From the NCBI RefSeq assembly GCF_000620125.1, contig NZ_JHVL01000004.1:1-64000 (forward strand): DNA of 64,000 nt, read 5' to 3'. This DNA is from Clostridiisalibacter paucivorans DSM 22131 (GTDB lineage Bacteria; Bacillota; Clostridia; Tissierellales; Clostridiisalibacteraceae). Under the pieces are notes generated by a model. It did no database searches, had not been told where the DNA came from, and worked only from the letters and a program-made list of their open reading frames with translations. The translations under genes were made by a program, and so were the position numbers. The stretch's first letter is position 1. The number at the start of each line of letters is the position of its first letter. This document shows positions 48,821-57,984 of this stretch, piece by piece.

Positions 48821-49828
48821 ATGTTATCTTTATTCAGAAGAGCTCCAAAAATACTGTTATTTGAAAGTAATAATATGTTTTTATTTGAAAAAGTACTACT
48901 AGAAGATCTAAATGGCATTAAATGTACTTTTAATGAAGCCTTTGATATTTCTGATGACAAATCTACCATAGTATTGTTGGTAAAAAAACTGACAGAGGTA
49001 GTCAAAGACCCTGATGTAGACAGTGTTATATTAGTTAAAATGCAATCGGATATATTATTGAGCAAGATAATAAATCATAAAAAATCCAATTTAATTAGTA
49101 AAATGCGTATAGCTCCAATAATGCTGATAATGAGGTCCTTTGGTAATATAGACAAAGTTATAAATGAAATAAGAAAAAAACACCAACAAGCCGTTATTGG
49201 AAATTCCTATGATTTATGGCAAAAATATAATTTTGGTACAATAGTATCTTTTACACAAAAGCCTCTTCACAGAGTACTTTCTTTGTCACAGCTGCATAAA
49301 AACTCTCTATATATAAAAGAAGACTATGTTAAAGTTATCTATGAATTTAGTATAAATAGTCTTAAATATTTAAATGCTGGTATTGACAATAAAGATTGGT
49401 ATGAAATTGAAATTAAGATATATGATAAATTTAGCAGATATGACATTCATTATAAAAGACTTGTTGATATTATTCAAAACTTAGAATTAGGATTAATATT
49501 AGGTGAATCCTGGGGAAAAGATAACGCCTTATTTTTACTTCATGTCGATATATATAGGATAAGACTTTTCACTTTATATAATCCAGAATACATAAAAAAA
49601 ATATTAGTAGGTTTAGAACATCTTGATAATGGTAATAGAATAGTAGATTATGATTTATTTTATAAGCGAAAAAAAATCCATTGGACAGATATATTGGAAA
49701 ATAGAAAAACAGATCGTGGAGAATTTGGCAAGAAAATACGAAAAGAGATAATAGAACAATTAAGTAAAAAAGAAGCCCATTTGTTATTTGATCAAGAAGC
49801 AAAAATTATTGAATCTCAAAATAAATAG
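48821..49828 (+). CDS. Unrecognised 335-residue protein paired with phosphoesterase
   Basis: I do not recognise the family. The 335 residues contain no signal peptide or membrane helix. An N-terminal alpha/beta-like region (VDSVILVKMQSDILLSK) precedes a lysine- and tyrosine-rich helical half. ATG 48821 follows AGGAGGT; a GTG at 48812 is less likely. The tight spacing after the metallophosphoesterase suggests a functional link, such as a nucleic-acid or nucleotide process, but no residues identify one. Confidence 0.7.
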   Translation: MLSLFRRAPKILLFESNNMFLFEKVLLEDLNGIKCTFNEAFDISDDKSTIVLLVKKLTEVVKDPDVDSVILVKMQSDILLSKIINHKKSNLISKMRIAPIMLIMRSFGNIDKVINEIRKKHQQAVIGNSYDLWQKYNFGTIVSFTQKPLHRVLSLSQLHKNSLYIKEDYVKVIYEFSINSLKYLNAGIDNKDWYEIEIKIYDKFSRYDIHYKRLVDIIQNLELGLILGESWGKDNALFLLHVDIYRIRLFTLYNPEYIKKILVGLEHLDNGNRIVDYDLFYKRKKIHWTDILENRKTDRGEFGKKIRKEIIEQLSKKEAHLLFDQEAKIIESQNK

Positions 49829-49903
49829 AATTATACTGTTGTTTATAAATCTATTTATATTATATTTTAAATAGTTTGATGCCAATAGTTCTTTCTACAG
49901 CTT

Positions 49904-49986
49904 AGTTAATAGTTCGTAGTCCGTAGTTAATGGTATAAATCCTATGGATTTGTTCCTTATACTACTAACTATTAGCTATGAACTAC
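49904..49986 (-). repeat. Dispersed long-hairpin repeat (copy G, inverted orientation)
   Basis: The arms AGTTAATAGTTCGTAGT and CTATGAACTACT/ACTATTAGC pair imperfectly, around an inner AAATCC-TAT-GGATTT hairpin. It lies between convergent genes, seven bases from the stop of the isomerase-like gene. Confidence 0.8.
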
Positions 49987-49992
49987 TCCTAT

Positions 49993-50790
49993 CTATTTCA
50001 TCATATTGTTTATTTTATTTAATTTTTCATATGCATTTTGTAAAAAATCAATTGGAGATATGCCTTTATTTCTACAGGTTACCTCTAAAGTTAAGTTCCC
50101 TTTATAATTAATCTCCTTCAACTTTTTAGATATATTATCCCAGTTTATCTCTCCATATCCTGGTAATAAATGCATGTCCTTATATCCATCATTATCTGAC
50201 AAATGAGTACAAAACAGTCTATTGCCCAACCTATCCAATATATCTATTGGTTTTTTACTATATATATTGTCATGGGAACTATCATAACAAATGCCCAAAT
50301 TAGATAACGGAATTTCTTCTAAAAGTCTATAAAGTGTACTTACCCCTTTAGTATTTTCTAATGCTATCTTTATTCCAGCCTCATTGGCCATTTGAGATAT
50401 TCTTTTTATGCTATCCAGTCCGTATTTATTAAATTCTGGTACATATTCTTCCTCATTTATATGCATTACCATCATAGGTATATTATATTTTGCACAGTCT
50501 TCAACCCATGAAAAATATTTTTTCAAAATATTTTCTCTCTTATAAGCCACTTCACTCCATAGTAAATTGCTTTTACTATATGGTACATGAATATTTTCTA
50601 AATTTAGTCCCATATCTCTAACCATATATGGCATATATTCTTTTTTTATAGTTTTAGGAAATGTCTCATCTTCCCACCAGATTATAGTAGAATCAAATCC
50701 TGCTCTTTTTATGATATCAAGTCTTTCTGGTAATGGCTGTACATATCCAAACCAAGAAAATATGCCAAAATTATAACTTTTTTTCTTCAA
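49993..50790 (-). CDS. Sugar phosphate isomerase/epimerase-like TIM-barrel protein
   Basis: The AP-endonuclease-2/xylose-isomerase-like family is shown by GICYDSSHDN, HLSDNDGYKDMHLLPGYGEINW, and LTLEVTCRNKG, a metal-binding barrel. Members act on sugars, inositol or DNA. I favour TTG 50790 (GGAGG seven bases upstream); ATG 50811 has a weaker site. About 265 residues. Confidence 0.8.
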   Translation of the reverse strand: MKKKSYNFGIFSWFGYVQPLPERLDIIKRAGFDSTIIWWEDETFPKTIKKEYMPYMVRDMGLNLENIHVPYSKSNLLWSEVAYKRENILKKYFSWVEDCAKYNIPMMVMHINEEEYVPEFNKYGLDSIKRISQMANEAGIKIALENTKGVSTLYRLLEEIPLSNLGICYDSSHDNIYSKKPIDILDRLGNRLFCTHLSDNDGYKDMHLLPGYGEINWDNISKKLKEINYKGNLTLEVTCRNKGISPIDFLQNAYEKLNKINNMMK

Positions 50791-50919
50791 AATTACACCT
50801 CCAATATCCATAAGTCCTCTTAATTATATCAAATCACTTAAAATAAAGGTATTATAACTGCTAAATTTAGATATAATTACTTAATAAAGATAGCCCTTAT
50901 TTTGTAATTATTATTTAAT

Positions 50920-50948
50920 TTAACAACAATACTGCAATATGATATAAT
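50920..50948 (+). promoter_or_regulatory. Promoter of the class A PBP gene
   Basis: TTAACA (50920-50925) and TATAAT (50943-50948), spaced 17 bp, about 55 bp before the start codon. Confidence 0.8.
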
Positions 50949-51003
50949 TATTTTGATATTTTTATAAAATTTTCTGCCTTCACCTTAAAAAGGAGGTATA
51001 CAA

Positions 51004-53979
51004 TTGGCTGAAGAGAATAAACGAACAAACAGAAAAAAGGTAAAAAAGAAAAGAAAAAAGATTAGTTTTCTTAGACTCTTTATTGTTTTATTTTTATTAA
51101 CTGCTTTTGTAGGAGGAGGAATAGTTGGAGGATATATATTTGCCACTATAAAAAATGCTCCTGAGATTGACCCTACACAAGCTATAAATTTACTTAATCT
51201 TAGTTCTGAAATTCTAGATAAAGATGGGAAGCTTATAGAAAAAATACAGACTCAAGAATTTAGAACTATAGTAGATTTGGATGAAATATCTGATTATGTT
51301 AAGGATGCTTTTATAGCTATAGAAGATGAAAGATTCATAGATCATTTTGGTATAGATCCAAAGGGAATTGTCAGAGCATTTATGGTAAATTTAAAGGCCG
51401 GTGCCAATGTAGAAGGTGCCAGTACCATAACTCAACAATTGGCCAAAAATCTTTATCTTACTAACGATAAGACCTATTCAAGAAAAATTAAAGAGGCTTA
51501 TATAGCCATCCAAATGGAAAAAGAATTATCTAAAGACCAGATATTGAAGGCATATTTAAATACTATAAATTTAGGTCAAGGAGCATACGGAGTCCAAGAA
51601 GCAGCTGAAACATATTTTTCAAAGGATGCTAAAGATTTGACTATTGCTGAAAGTGCAATGATTGCAGGTATTACCAAAAGTCCATCTAAATATCCCCCAT
51701 ATAAAAGATTCGATCCTGATAATGTAGATGAGGAAAAAGATGTAGTTGTAGGATATGTAGATGTATTGGGTAAAAGATATGCAGCTGTATTAAATCCTGA
51801 TTCAATAGCAAGACAAAGAATAATATTAAAAAAGATGTTTGACTTAGGTATAATAACTGAACAAGAGTACAATGAAGCTATTAACACTGATATGTCTGAA
51901 GTAGTAAAGCCTGGAACTAAAAGAAATAAAGAAATAAACACTTCATTTTTTAATGATTATGTTAAGACTAAAGTAATAGAAGATTTAATAACTAAAAAGG
52001 GTTGGACAGAAGATGAAGCAATACATGCAATATCTAAAGGCGGATTAAAAATATACTCTACTATGGATATTAATTTACAAAGCAGAATAGAAGATGTATA
52101 TGATAATTTTATGAAAATACTAGCAGGAGATACTACAAATGTCAAAGGTGCTGCACTAGTTATAAGAAAACTCAACAATGGTAATATAATTGATAGTAGA
52201 GGAAAAATTATGTACTATCAAAAGTCTAATATATTAGATAATGAAAATAACTTAATTCTAGATAAAAATGACTATAAAATAAATAACAATGGTGACTTAG
52301 TAATTAAAAGCAATAAAGTATATTATAGAAATCTTGATATAACTGGATATTATGATATAGATAATACTAAGACCCTTATTACCTATGGTGGTAGCTATAT
52401 CCCAATGTCAAAGGAAAACTATATCGTTGATAAAGATAATAGACAAGTCATTATAAAAAATAAGTTTATAGAAAAAAACGATGATTTCTATACTATAGAT
52501 AATAATGGAAATTTAAAAATAAATAGAAAATACCTATATATAGATAGTCATGGTGTAGTTCAACCACAATCTGCTATAGTTATCCTAGATTATAATACAG
52601 GAGAAATCAAAGGACTAATAGGTGGAAGAAATATTAAAAATAGAATGGTTTTAAATAGAGCAACTGATTCTCCAAGACAACCAGGTTCTGCTATTAAGCC
52701 TATTGCAGTATATCTTCCTGCCCTTGATAATGGCTTTACAGCAGCAAGTGTTATAGATGACATCCCTCATTATGATAGAAGTGGTAAACTATGGCCGCGA
52801 AACTGGTATAGAAGCTATAGAGGGTTGTCTACATTACGAAATGCAGTAGAACAATCTATAAATGTAATTTCAGTAAAAGTATTGGAACAAATTGGAGTAA
52901 ATACTTCAGTTAATTACTTAACCAGTTTAGGTATAATTGATGCGGAACACCCTGAAAATGATAGCTTTGTTTCTAAAAGTGAAAGTAGTAACTCCGATGA
53001 AGACTTAGCTCCACTGGCATTAGGTGGTATGAACTATGGTATCACTCCACTTCGAATGACAGCAGCATTTGGTGCCGTGGCCAACAAAGGTATCTATTCT
53101 GAACCTATAGCTTACACTAAAGTACTAGATAAAAATGGAGAAGTGCTTTTAGAAAATAAATCTGAACATCATACTGTAGTTAGTCCTCAAGTTGCCTATT
53201 TGATGACTGATATTCTAAAATCAACAGTTACCAGTGGCCTTGCAAATAGGGCTAAAATATACCCTGGCAACGGAAAAATTCCAGTTGCAGGTAAAACTGG
53301 AACTACACAAGATAAATCTGATGCATGGTTCGCTGGATATACACCTTATTACTCAGCAGCTCTATGGATAGGAAATGATAACCCTGCTATCAAACTTTCC
53401 CAAGGAAGTAGAATGGCTGCTATCCTTTGGAGTGAAGTTATGAAGGCTGCACATGAAGGATTACCTGATAAAAACTTTATAAAGCCTCAAGGACTTGTCA
53501 CTCGAAAAATTTGTATAGATTCTGGTAAACTTGCAACTGAACTATGTAGTAAAGATCCTAGAGGAAACAGAGTAAGAAATGAAATATTTATAAAAGGTAC
53601 TGAGCCTACAGAACAGTGTGAAACCCATGTTCAAGTGGCAATAGATACTAGCACTAAAAAACTTGTAAATGACTATTGTCCTGCTGAATTCAGAGAATTT
53701 AAGGTGTTTATAAAAAGAAATCCTCCTTATAACCCTGAAGACCACAATAATATTGTTCCTTCTGATTATCAATATGAAGCACCTACTGAAACTTGTGATG
53801 TTCATAAAAAAACAGAAGAGCCTAATAATGATGACTGGTTCAATAATTGGATAATAGACGATGACGAAGAAGAAGAAAATAAAGATGATGATAAGCAATA
53901 TGACGAAAATAATATAGAAGATAATACAATTGAATATCAGCCAGATCCTGACGATATAGAAGATGGATACAATTGGTAA
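51004..53979 (+). CDS. Class A penicillin-binding protein (PBP1A type)
   Basis: This bifunctional enzyme polymerises and crosslinks peptidoglycan. A membrane anchor lies at about residues 23-50. The GT51 domain has EDERFIDHFG and GASTITQQLAKN. The transpeptidase has S562 in SAIK, the SIN triad and KTG at 764-766. An extra segment of about 140 residues rich in Asn, Tyr and Asp separates the two domains, and an acidic tail ends the protein. TTG start at 51004 with AAGGAGG upstream. 991 residues. Confidence 0.93.
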   Translation: MAEENKRTNRKKVKKKRKKISFLRLFIVLFLLTAFVGGGIVGGYIFATIKNAPEIDPTQAINLLNLSSEILDKDGKLIEKIQTQEFRTIVDLDEISDYVKDAFIAIEDERFIDHFGIDPKGIVRAFMVNLKAGANVEGASTITQQLAKNLYLTNDKTYSRKIKEAYIAIQMEKELSKDQILKAYLNTINLGQGAYGVQEAAETYFSKDAKDLTIAESAMIAGITKSPSKYPPYKRFDPDNVDEEKDVVVGYVDVLGKRYAAVLNPDSIARQRIILKKMFDLGIITEQEYNEAINTDMSEVVKPGTKRNKEINTSFFNDYVKTKVIEDLITKKGWTEDEAIHAISKGGLKIYSTMDINLQSRIEDVYDNFMKILAGDTTNVKGAALVIRKLNNGNIIDSRGKIMYYQKSNILDNENNLILDKNDYKINNNGDLVIKSNKVYYRNLDITGYYDIDNTKTLITYGGSYIPMSKENYIVDKDNRQVIIKNKFIEKNDDFYTIDNNGNLKINRKYLYIDSHGVVQPQSAIVILDYNTGEIKGLIGGRNIKNRMVLNRATDSPRQPGSAIKPIAVYLPALDNGFTAASVIDDIPHYDRSGKLWPRNWYRSYRGLSTLRNAVEQSINVISVKVLEQIGVNTSVNYLTSLGIIDAEHPENDSFVSKSESSNSDEDLAPLALGGMNYGITPLRMTAAFGAVANKGIYSEPIAYTKVLDKNGEVLLENKSEHHTVVSPQVAYLMTDILKSTVTSGLANRAKIYPGNGKIPVAGKTGTTQDKSDAWFAGYTPYYSAALWIGNDNPAIKLSQGSRMAAILWSEVMKAAHEGLPDKNFIKPQGLVTRKICIDSGKLATELCSKDPRGNRVRNEIFIKGTEPTEQCETHVQVAIDTSTKKLVNDYCPAEFREFKVFIKRNPPYNPEDHNNIVPSDYQYEAPTETCDVHKKTEEPNNDDWFNNWIIDDDEEEENKDDDKQYDENNIEDNTIEYQPDPDDIEDGYNW

Positions 53980-53986
53980 AAAATAT

Positions 53987-54024
53987 AAAAGGACTAAAAG
54001 CTTAGCTTTTAGTCCTTTTATATT
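53987..54024. terminator. Bidirectional terminator between PBP and spoVAE
   Basis: AAAAGGACTAAAAGCT pairs with AGCTTTTAGTCCTTTT in a near-perfect hairpin with A and T runs on both sides, between the convergent PBP gene and spoVA operon. Confidence 0.92.
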
Positions 54025-54045
54025 CTAAACAAAATATGATTATAT

Positions 54046-54402
54046 TTAACTTTTAGTCTTTGGTGTAAATAAAAGAGCCATTATATATCCAAATACTATA
54101 GCAGCTGCAACTCCTCCAGCTGTAGCCTGTATTCCTCCAGTAAATACTCCTATAATACCGTCTTCCTTTACTGCTTTTTCAACTCCATTGGCCAATGAAT
54201 ATCCGAATCCTGGTAAAGGCACAGTGGCACCTGAACCACCATAATTAACTATGGGTTCATAGATACCTATGGCTGTCAATATCACACCCGATGTAACAAA
54301 TATCACTAATATATGTCCAGGAGTAAGTTTCGTTCTATCCATTAGTATTTGTCCTACTACACAGATAATTCCACCTACTATAAATGCTTTTATATAATCC
54401 AT
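54046..54402 (-). CDS. spoVAE: Stage V sporulation protein AE
   Basis: SpoVAE is a small membrane protein of the SpoVA channel that loads dipicolinic acid into the spore. The sequence shows several hydrophobic segments, with GGIICVVGQILMDRTKLTPGHILV and the YGGSGATVPLPGFGYSLANGV signature. I chose ATG 54402, since an upstream GTG is too close to its site. It ends the spoVA operon. 118 residues. Confidence 0.93.
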   Translation of the reverse strand: MDYIKAFIVGGIICVVGQILMDRTKLTPGHILVIFVTSGVILTAIGIYEPIVNYGGSGATVPLPGFGYSLANGVEKAVKEDGIIGVFTGGIQATAGGVAAAIVFGYIMALLFTPKTKS

Positions 54403-54423
54403 ATTACACACCACCTCCCCACA

Positions 54424-55440
54424 TCATATATCTCTACTTATAGTAACAGCATGTGCTATTCCAGGTATAGATTCTCCTTGTAATGCACTGGTAGAAGAAT
54501 GTAATGCTCCTGTAGATACTAGTAAAATTTTATTGAATTTCCCATTTATTAATTCATTATATAAGTAGCCTCCAAAAACTACTGCAGAACATCCACATCC
54601 ACTGGCTCCTGCATGAACATCTTGCTTTTCCTGATAAAATATTTCGATACCACAATCCGAGTAGATATTTTCTATGTCCAATCCTTCCTTTTTAAGTAAG
54701 TCTAAAGCTATTTCTTTTCCCACATAGCCCAAATCTCCAGTAATTATTAAATCATAATTATCTATAGAAAATCCTGTATCTTGAAAATGAGTTGCTATTG
54801 TATCCACTGCAGCTGGTGCCATTGCTGCTCCCATATTACTAGTATCAACTATTCCTGGATCAGATATTTTCCCAGTAGTCACATGTGTTATAAATGGTCC
54901 CACCCCTGTAGATGATAATATAGCTGCTCCTGAGGCAGTTGCCGTCCATTGGGCAGTCAGATTTCTCTGATTTCCCAATTCTAGAGGAAATCTAAATTGC
55001 CTTTCTGCAGTACTGAAATGGCTAGAAGTAACACATACTAATTTATCTGCATAACCTCCATCTATGGTCATTGCTCCTAAACTCAATGATTCTGTCATTG
55101 TGGAACATGCCCCATAAAGACCAAAAAAAGGAATGCCCATCTGTCTTGCTGCAAACCCTGAGGATATGATCTGATTCAAAAGATCTCCCCCAAACATGTA
55201 TTCTATATCTTTTTGATTTAAATTTCCTTTATTAATAGCTATTTTTATGGCCTCTTGTTGCATTTTACTTTCACATTTTTCCCAAGTCTCTTCTCCCCAT
55301 AAATCATCTTCCAATATCATATCAAAATAAGCTCTAAGAGGCCCTTCCCCTTCTTTAGGACCTACTACTGTTCCTGTAGATATTATAGATGGTGGGTTTT
55401 GAAATCTAACGGTCTGGGCACCTATTTTTTTTATTGCCAT
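54424..55440 (-). CDS. spoVAD: Stage V sporulation protein AD
   Basis: SpoVAD is a thiolase-like soluble protein that binds dipicolinate. The N-terminal GAQTVRFQNPPSI and the GASGCGCSA and YGACSTM segments match the family. I chose ATG 55440 (338 residues), because the alternative at 55449 lies too close to its site. It starts 14 bp after spoVAC and precedes spoVAE. Confidence 0.96.
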   Translation of the reverse strand: MAIKKIGAQTVRFQNPPSIISTGTVVGPKEGEGPLRAYFDMILEDDLWGEETWEKCESKMQQEAIKIAINKGNLNQKDIEYMFGGDLLNQIISSGFAARQMGIPFFGLYGACSTMTESLSLGAMTIDGGYADKLVCVTSSHFSTAERQFRFPLELGNQRNLTAQWTATASGAAILSSTGVGPFITHVTTGKISDPGIVDTSNMGAAMAPAAVDTIATHFQDTGFSIDNYDLIITGDLGYVGKEIALDLLKKEGLDIENIYSDCGIEIFYQEKQDVHAGASGCGCSAVVFGGYLYNELINGKFNKILLVSTGALHSSTSALQGESIPGIAHAVTISRDI

Positions 55441-55454
55441 ATTTTCCATCCTCC

Positions 55455-55898
55455 TTATACCTTAAATAGTAGATAAAACATGCCCAATATAACAGAGCTT
55501 CCAAATCCATAAACCAAAACAGGACCAGCTACCGAAAACATTTTTGCTGCAATCCCAAAGACATAACCCTCTCTTTTGTATTCCATTGCAGGAGAAACTA
55601 TGGAATTTGCAAATCCTGTTATTGGTACTACAGAACCAGCACCTGCAAATTTTCCTATCTTATCATACACCCCTAATCCCGTTAAAAAAGCACCACTGAA
55701 TATTAAAATTATAGATGTAGCAGTAGCAACTTGAGTCTTGTTTAATCCTAATCCTTCAAGATAATTAGATATAAACTGTCCTATTGTACATATGATCCCT
55801 CCTACTATAAATGCCCTTATACAATTTCTCATATATGTAGGCTTAGGAGATATATTTTCTACATATTCTTTGTATTCTTTTTTATTGATATTTTTCAT
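55455..55898 (-). CDS. spoVAC: Stage V sporulation protein AC
   Basis: SpoVAC is a membrane channel protein of the dipicolinate uptake/release system. The N-terminal YKEYVENISPKPTYMRNCIRAF and SVVPITGFANSIVSPAMEYK are typical. Several hydrophobic segments are present in 147 residues. Order spoVAA-AB-AC-AD-AE is as in Bacillus, lacking only the extra spoVAEb/AF. Confidence 0.96.
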   Translation of the reverse strand: MKNINKKEYKEYVENISPKPTYMRNCIRAFIVGGIICTIGQFISNYLEGLGLNKTQVATATSIILIFSGAFLTGLGVYDKIGKFAGAGSVVPITGFANSIVSPAMEYKREGYVFGIAAKMFSVAGPVLVYGFGSSVILGMFYLLFKV

Positions 55899-55913
55899 TT
55901 AATCAATCCTTTC

Positions 55914-56333
55914 TTATTTCATAAAAATCCAATAGAAAAGTGAACCAAAAGTTTTTCCTAAGGCTATAGCTATAATTGTATATTTTAAATATACACTTAA
56001 TTTTAATCTTCTTTTAAGTATAGGTAAGACATTTACTACTTCTGCCAATGCGGCAGCAATTAATCCTATGAATACACCTGATAATAATCCTATGGGTACA
56101 ATAACTAATTTACTAATATTTATATTTAACCCTAAAAAACTTAAAATGGTAGTCACAACCACACCCATAGTAATTATCTTTTCATAAAAAGATATATATT
56201 GATAAGAATTAGTAAGTTGTGACAGTCTAGGTACTATATCCAATAATGTAATAAAAGAAGCCACTGCTGTACCTGTAGCCAAACCTCCAGCTAATCCTGT
56301 AACGATTATTAATCCCTTATACAATACTTTCAT
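55914..56333 (-). CDS. spoVAB: Stage V sporulation protein AB
   Basis: The 139-residue protein has four hydrophobic segments with VTGLAGGLATGTAVASFIT and IGLIAAALAEVVNVLPI, as in SpoVAB. It belongs to the SpoVA complex in the spore inner membrane. It begins seven bases after spoVAA. Lengths and order agree with Bacillus. Confidence 0.9.
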   Translation of the reverse strand: MKVLYKGLIIVTGLAGGLATGTAVASFITLLDIVPRLSQLTNSYQYISFYEKIITMGVVVTTILSFLGLNINISKLVIVPIGLLSGVFIGLIAAALAEVVNVLPILKRRLKLSVYLKYTIIAIALGKTFGSLFYWIFMK

Positions 56334-56339
56334 CCTCCA

Positions 56340-56957
56340 TTAACTGCTATTATTTTGTTTTGCATTTTCCAAAACATAATCATCTATATTCTTTTTATAC
56401 ATAAATGTCTCTATCTCAAGAGGACTAGGTTCTTTTTTATATCTCTTTTTCATTATATGATTAAAAAAACTAAGCATACCTATACTCAATCCTATAGAAT
56501 ACGGGATTTCCATCAATAAATTTTCTCCCTTTACTTTTTCACCTGTAACTATTAAATATATTTGGTCAAAAGCCCCTTCCATATTTACATCTTCATGGAA
56601 ATTTATTATTGCTATAGCAGCACCTATAAAAAGTAAAAAGCTCACTGCCACAACTTTTATATATTCAGCTGTTGGATTCTTATAATTATTTTCTTTTATA
56701 TTTACTAATATCTCTGGACTACCAAAGACTACAATATCTAAATTTTTCGAGGTTTTATCTATACACTTTATAACCTCAATAACAGATATCACTTGATTCT
56801 TTTGATCTTTTACAGTTGTTATCTGAATATTTAATAATTCTTCCATTAATTTTTCATCTATACAATATATATTTGCTATATCTTTTAATTTTATAATTCC
56901 ATAGGGTTTTTTAGATATTTTATTTTCCAATTGTACAAATACTCGAATATTTTCTAT
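56340..56957 (-). CDS. spoVAA: Stage V sporulation protein AA with probable ATA start
   Basis: SpoVAA is the first protein of the SpoVA complex. Two C-terminal membrane segments and a soluble N-terminal half are visible. The usual N terminus (an ...RIFIRLR-type strand) is matched if translation begins with the ATA at 56957-56955, giving IENIRVFVQLENKISKK; the GGGAGGG seven bases upstream supports it. A TTG at 56930 would remove this strand. ATA starts are rare. The ATA overlaps the TAG of the small gene upstream. Confidence 0.75.
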   Translation of the reverse strand: MENIRVFVQLENKISKKPYGIIKLKDIANIYCIDEKLMEELLNIQITTVKDQKNQVISVIEVIKCIDKTSKNLDIVVFGSPEILVNIKENNYKNPTAEYIKVVAVSFLLFIGAAIAIINFHEDVNMEGAFDQIYLIVTGEKVKGENLLMEIPYSIGLSIGMLSFFNHIMKKRYKKEPSPLEIETFMYKKNIDDYVLENAKQNNSS

Positions 56958-57109
56958 TGTATATCCCTCCCTATGTTATTATTCATGACTAAAATTGCCT
57001 TTTTAGGCACTTCTTTAGAGGAATTATTACTAATAAAAAAAGCATATGCTATACTAACACTTATAAATATGATAAAAACAAATAATATTAATTTTCTTCT
57101 AAAATTCAT
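56954..57109 (-). CDS. 51-codon membrane/secreted peptide at the head of spoVA
   Basis: This small gene encodes a 51-residue peptide with a basic N terminus, one hydrophobic helix (residues 7-26, ending AYA) and a polar tail. I know of no named family. The ATG has GGGGTGAT upstream. Its stop TAG overlaps the ATA start of spoVAA, giving tight coupling. Its place between sigF and spoVAA suggests a forespore-expressed partner of the SpoVA complex, which is an inference. Confidence 0.65.
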   Translation of the reverse strand: MNFRRKLILFVFIIFISVSIAYAFFISNNSSKEVPKKAILVMNNNIGRDIQ

Positions 57110-57130
57110 ATCTATATCACCCCATAAATA

Positions 57131-57185
57131 TTTCTAATTTTATTATTTACTATTATATATTTTTAATACTTAATAAAATTAGAAA
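57131..57185 (-). promoter_or_regulatory. 15-bp inverted repeat flanking the spoVA leader region
   Basis: TTTCTAATTTTATTA (57131-57145) is the exact inverse of TAATAAAATTAGAAA (57171-57185), around 25 bases that contain a GTATT-N17-AATAATA match, loosely like a SigG promoter on the minus strand. It lies after the sigF terminator and before the 51-codon gene. Confidence 0.5.
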
Positions 57186-57186
57186 T

Positions 57187-57218
57187 GAAAATTGACTGTC
57201 TTAAGACAGTCAATTTTC
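57187..57218 (-). terminator. Perfect palindrome at the end of sigF
   Basis: A 32-nt perfect palindrome with GAAAATTGACTGTCTT arms spans the sigF stop codon, ending in TTTTC on the minus strand. It probably limits readthrough from spoIIA into spoVA. Confidence 0.8.
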
Positions 57219-57977
57219 ATTAAGTATTTTTTTCATATTATTAAGTACTTTCTTTTCTATTCTAGAAACCTGTACTTGGGATATGCCCAATTTTTTAGCT
57301 ATTGCTGTCTGGGTCTTGTCCTCAAAATATCTCATAATAATTATTTGCCTTTCTCTAGGTTTAAGCCTTCCTATCAATTCCTTTACTGTTATCCTATCAA
57401 GGATTTTAGAATCTTCATTTTCTACGCCCTCTATTCTATCTATCAAATGTATAGGTGAGCCATCTTTATGATGTATCACATCATACAAATATTCGGGATT
57501 AGCATTTGATTCTAAAGCCATGATTATATCTTCTTTGTCTATATCTAACTCATTTGATATTTCTTGAATACTAGGCTCTCTTCCTAAAGTTTTAAACATT
57601 CTTTCCCTAGTTGCTTTAGCCTTATTTGCAGTTTGTTTTAACGACCTACTAACCTTTATTATACCATCATCTCGTAGAAACCTCTTTATTTCTCCCATTA
57701 TCATTGGAACCGCATATGTAGAAAATTTTACATTATAGGTAGTATCAAATTTATCTATAGCTTTGATAAGTCCTATGGATCCCAGTTGAAATAAGTCTTC
57801 CCCTTCATGTCCTCTATTACTAAATCTTTTTACTATACTTCTTATCAATCCTATATTATTTTCAAGCAATATAGTTTGTGCTGACTTATCTCCTTTTTGA
57901 GCCCTTGCTATCAATCTCATGGTCTCATCATGAGTCAGCAATCCATTTTCTTCTCTTTCTAAGAAATCTCCTCCCAT
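57210..57977 (-). CDS. sigF: Forespore-specific RNA polymerase sigma factor SigF
   Basis: SigF is the first forespore sigma factor. Region 2 (LFQLGSIGLIKAIDKFD) and region 4 with LGISQVQVSRIEKKVL are intact, as is the anti-sigma binding surface expected for SpoIIAB partners. 255 residues. It is the third gene of spoIIAA-spoIIAB-sigF and ends in the palindrome at 57187. ATG with GGAGTAG upstream. Confidence 0.97.
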   Translation of the reverse strand: MGGDFLEREENGLLTHDETMRLIARAQKGDKSAQTILLENNIGLIRSIVKRFSNRGHEGEDLFQLGSIGLIKAIDKFDTTYNVKFSTYAVPMIMGEIKRFLRDDGIIKVSRSLKQTANKAKATRERMFKTLGREPSIQEISNELDIDKEDIIMALESNANPEYLYDVIHHKDGSPIHLIDRIEGVENEDSKILDRITVKELIGRLKPRERQIIIMRYFEDKTQTAIAKKLGISQVQVSRIEKKVLNNMKKILNEN

Positions 57978-57984
57978 ATTATAT

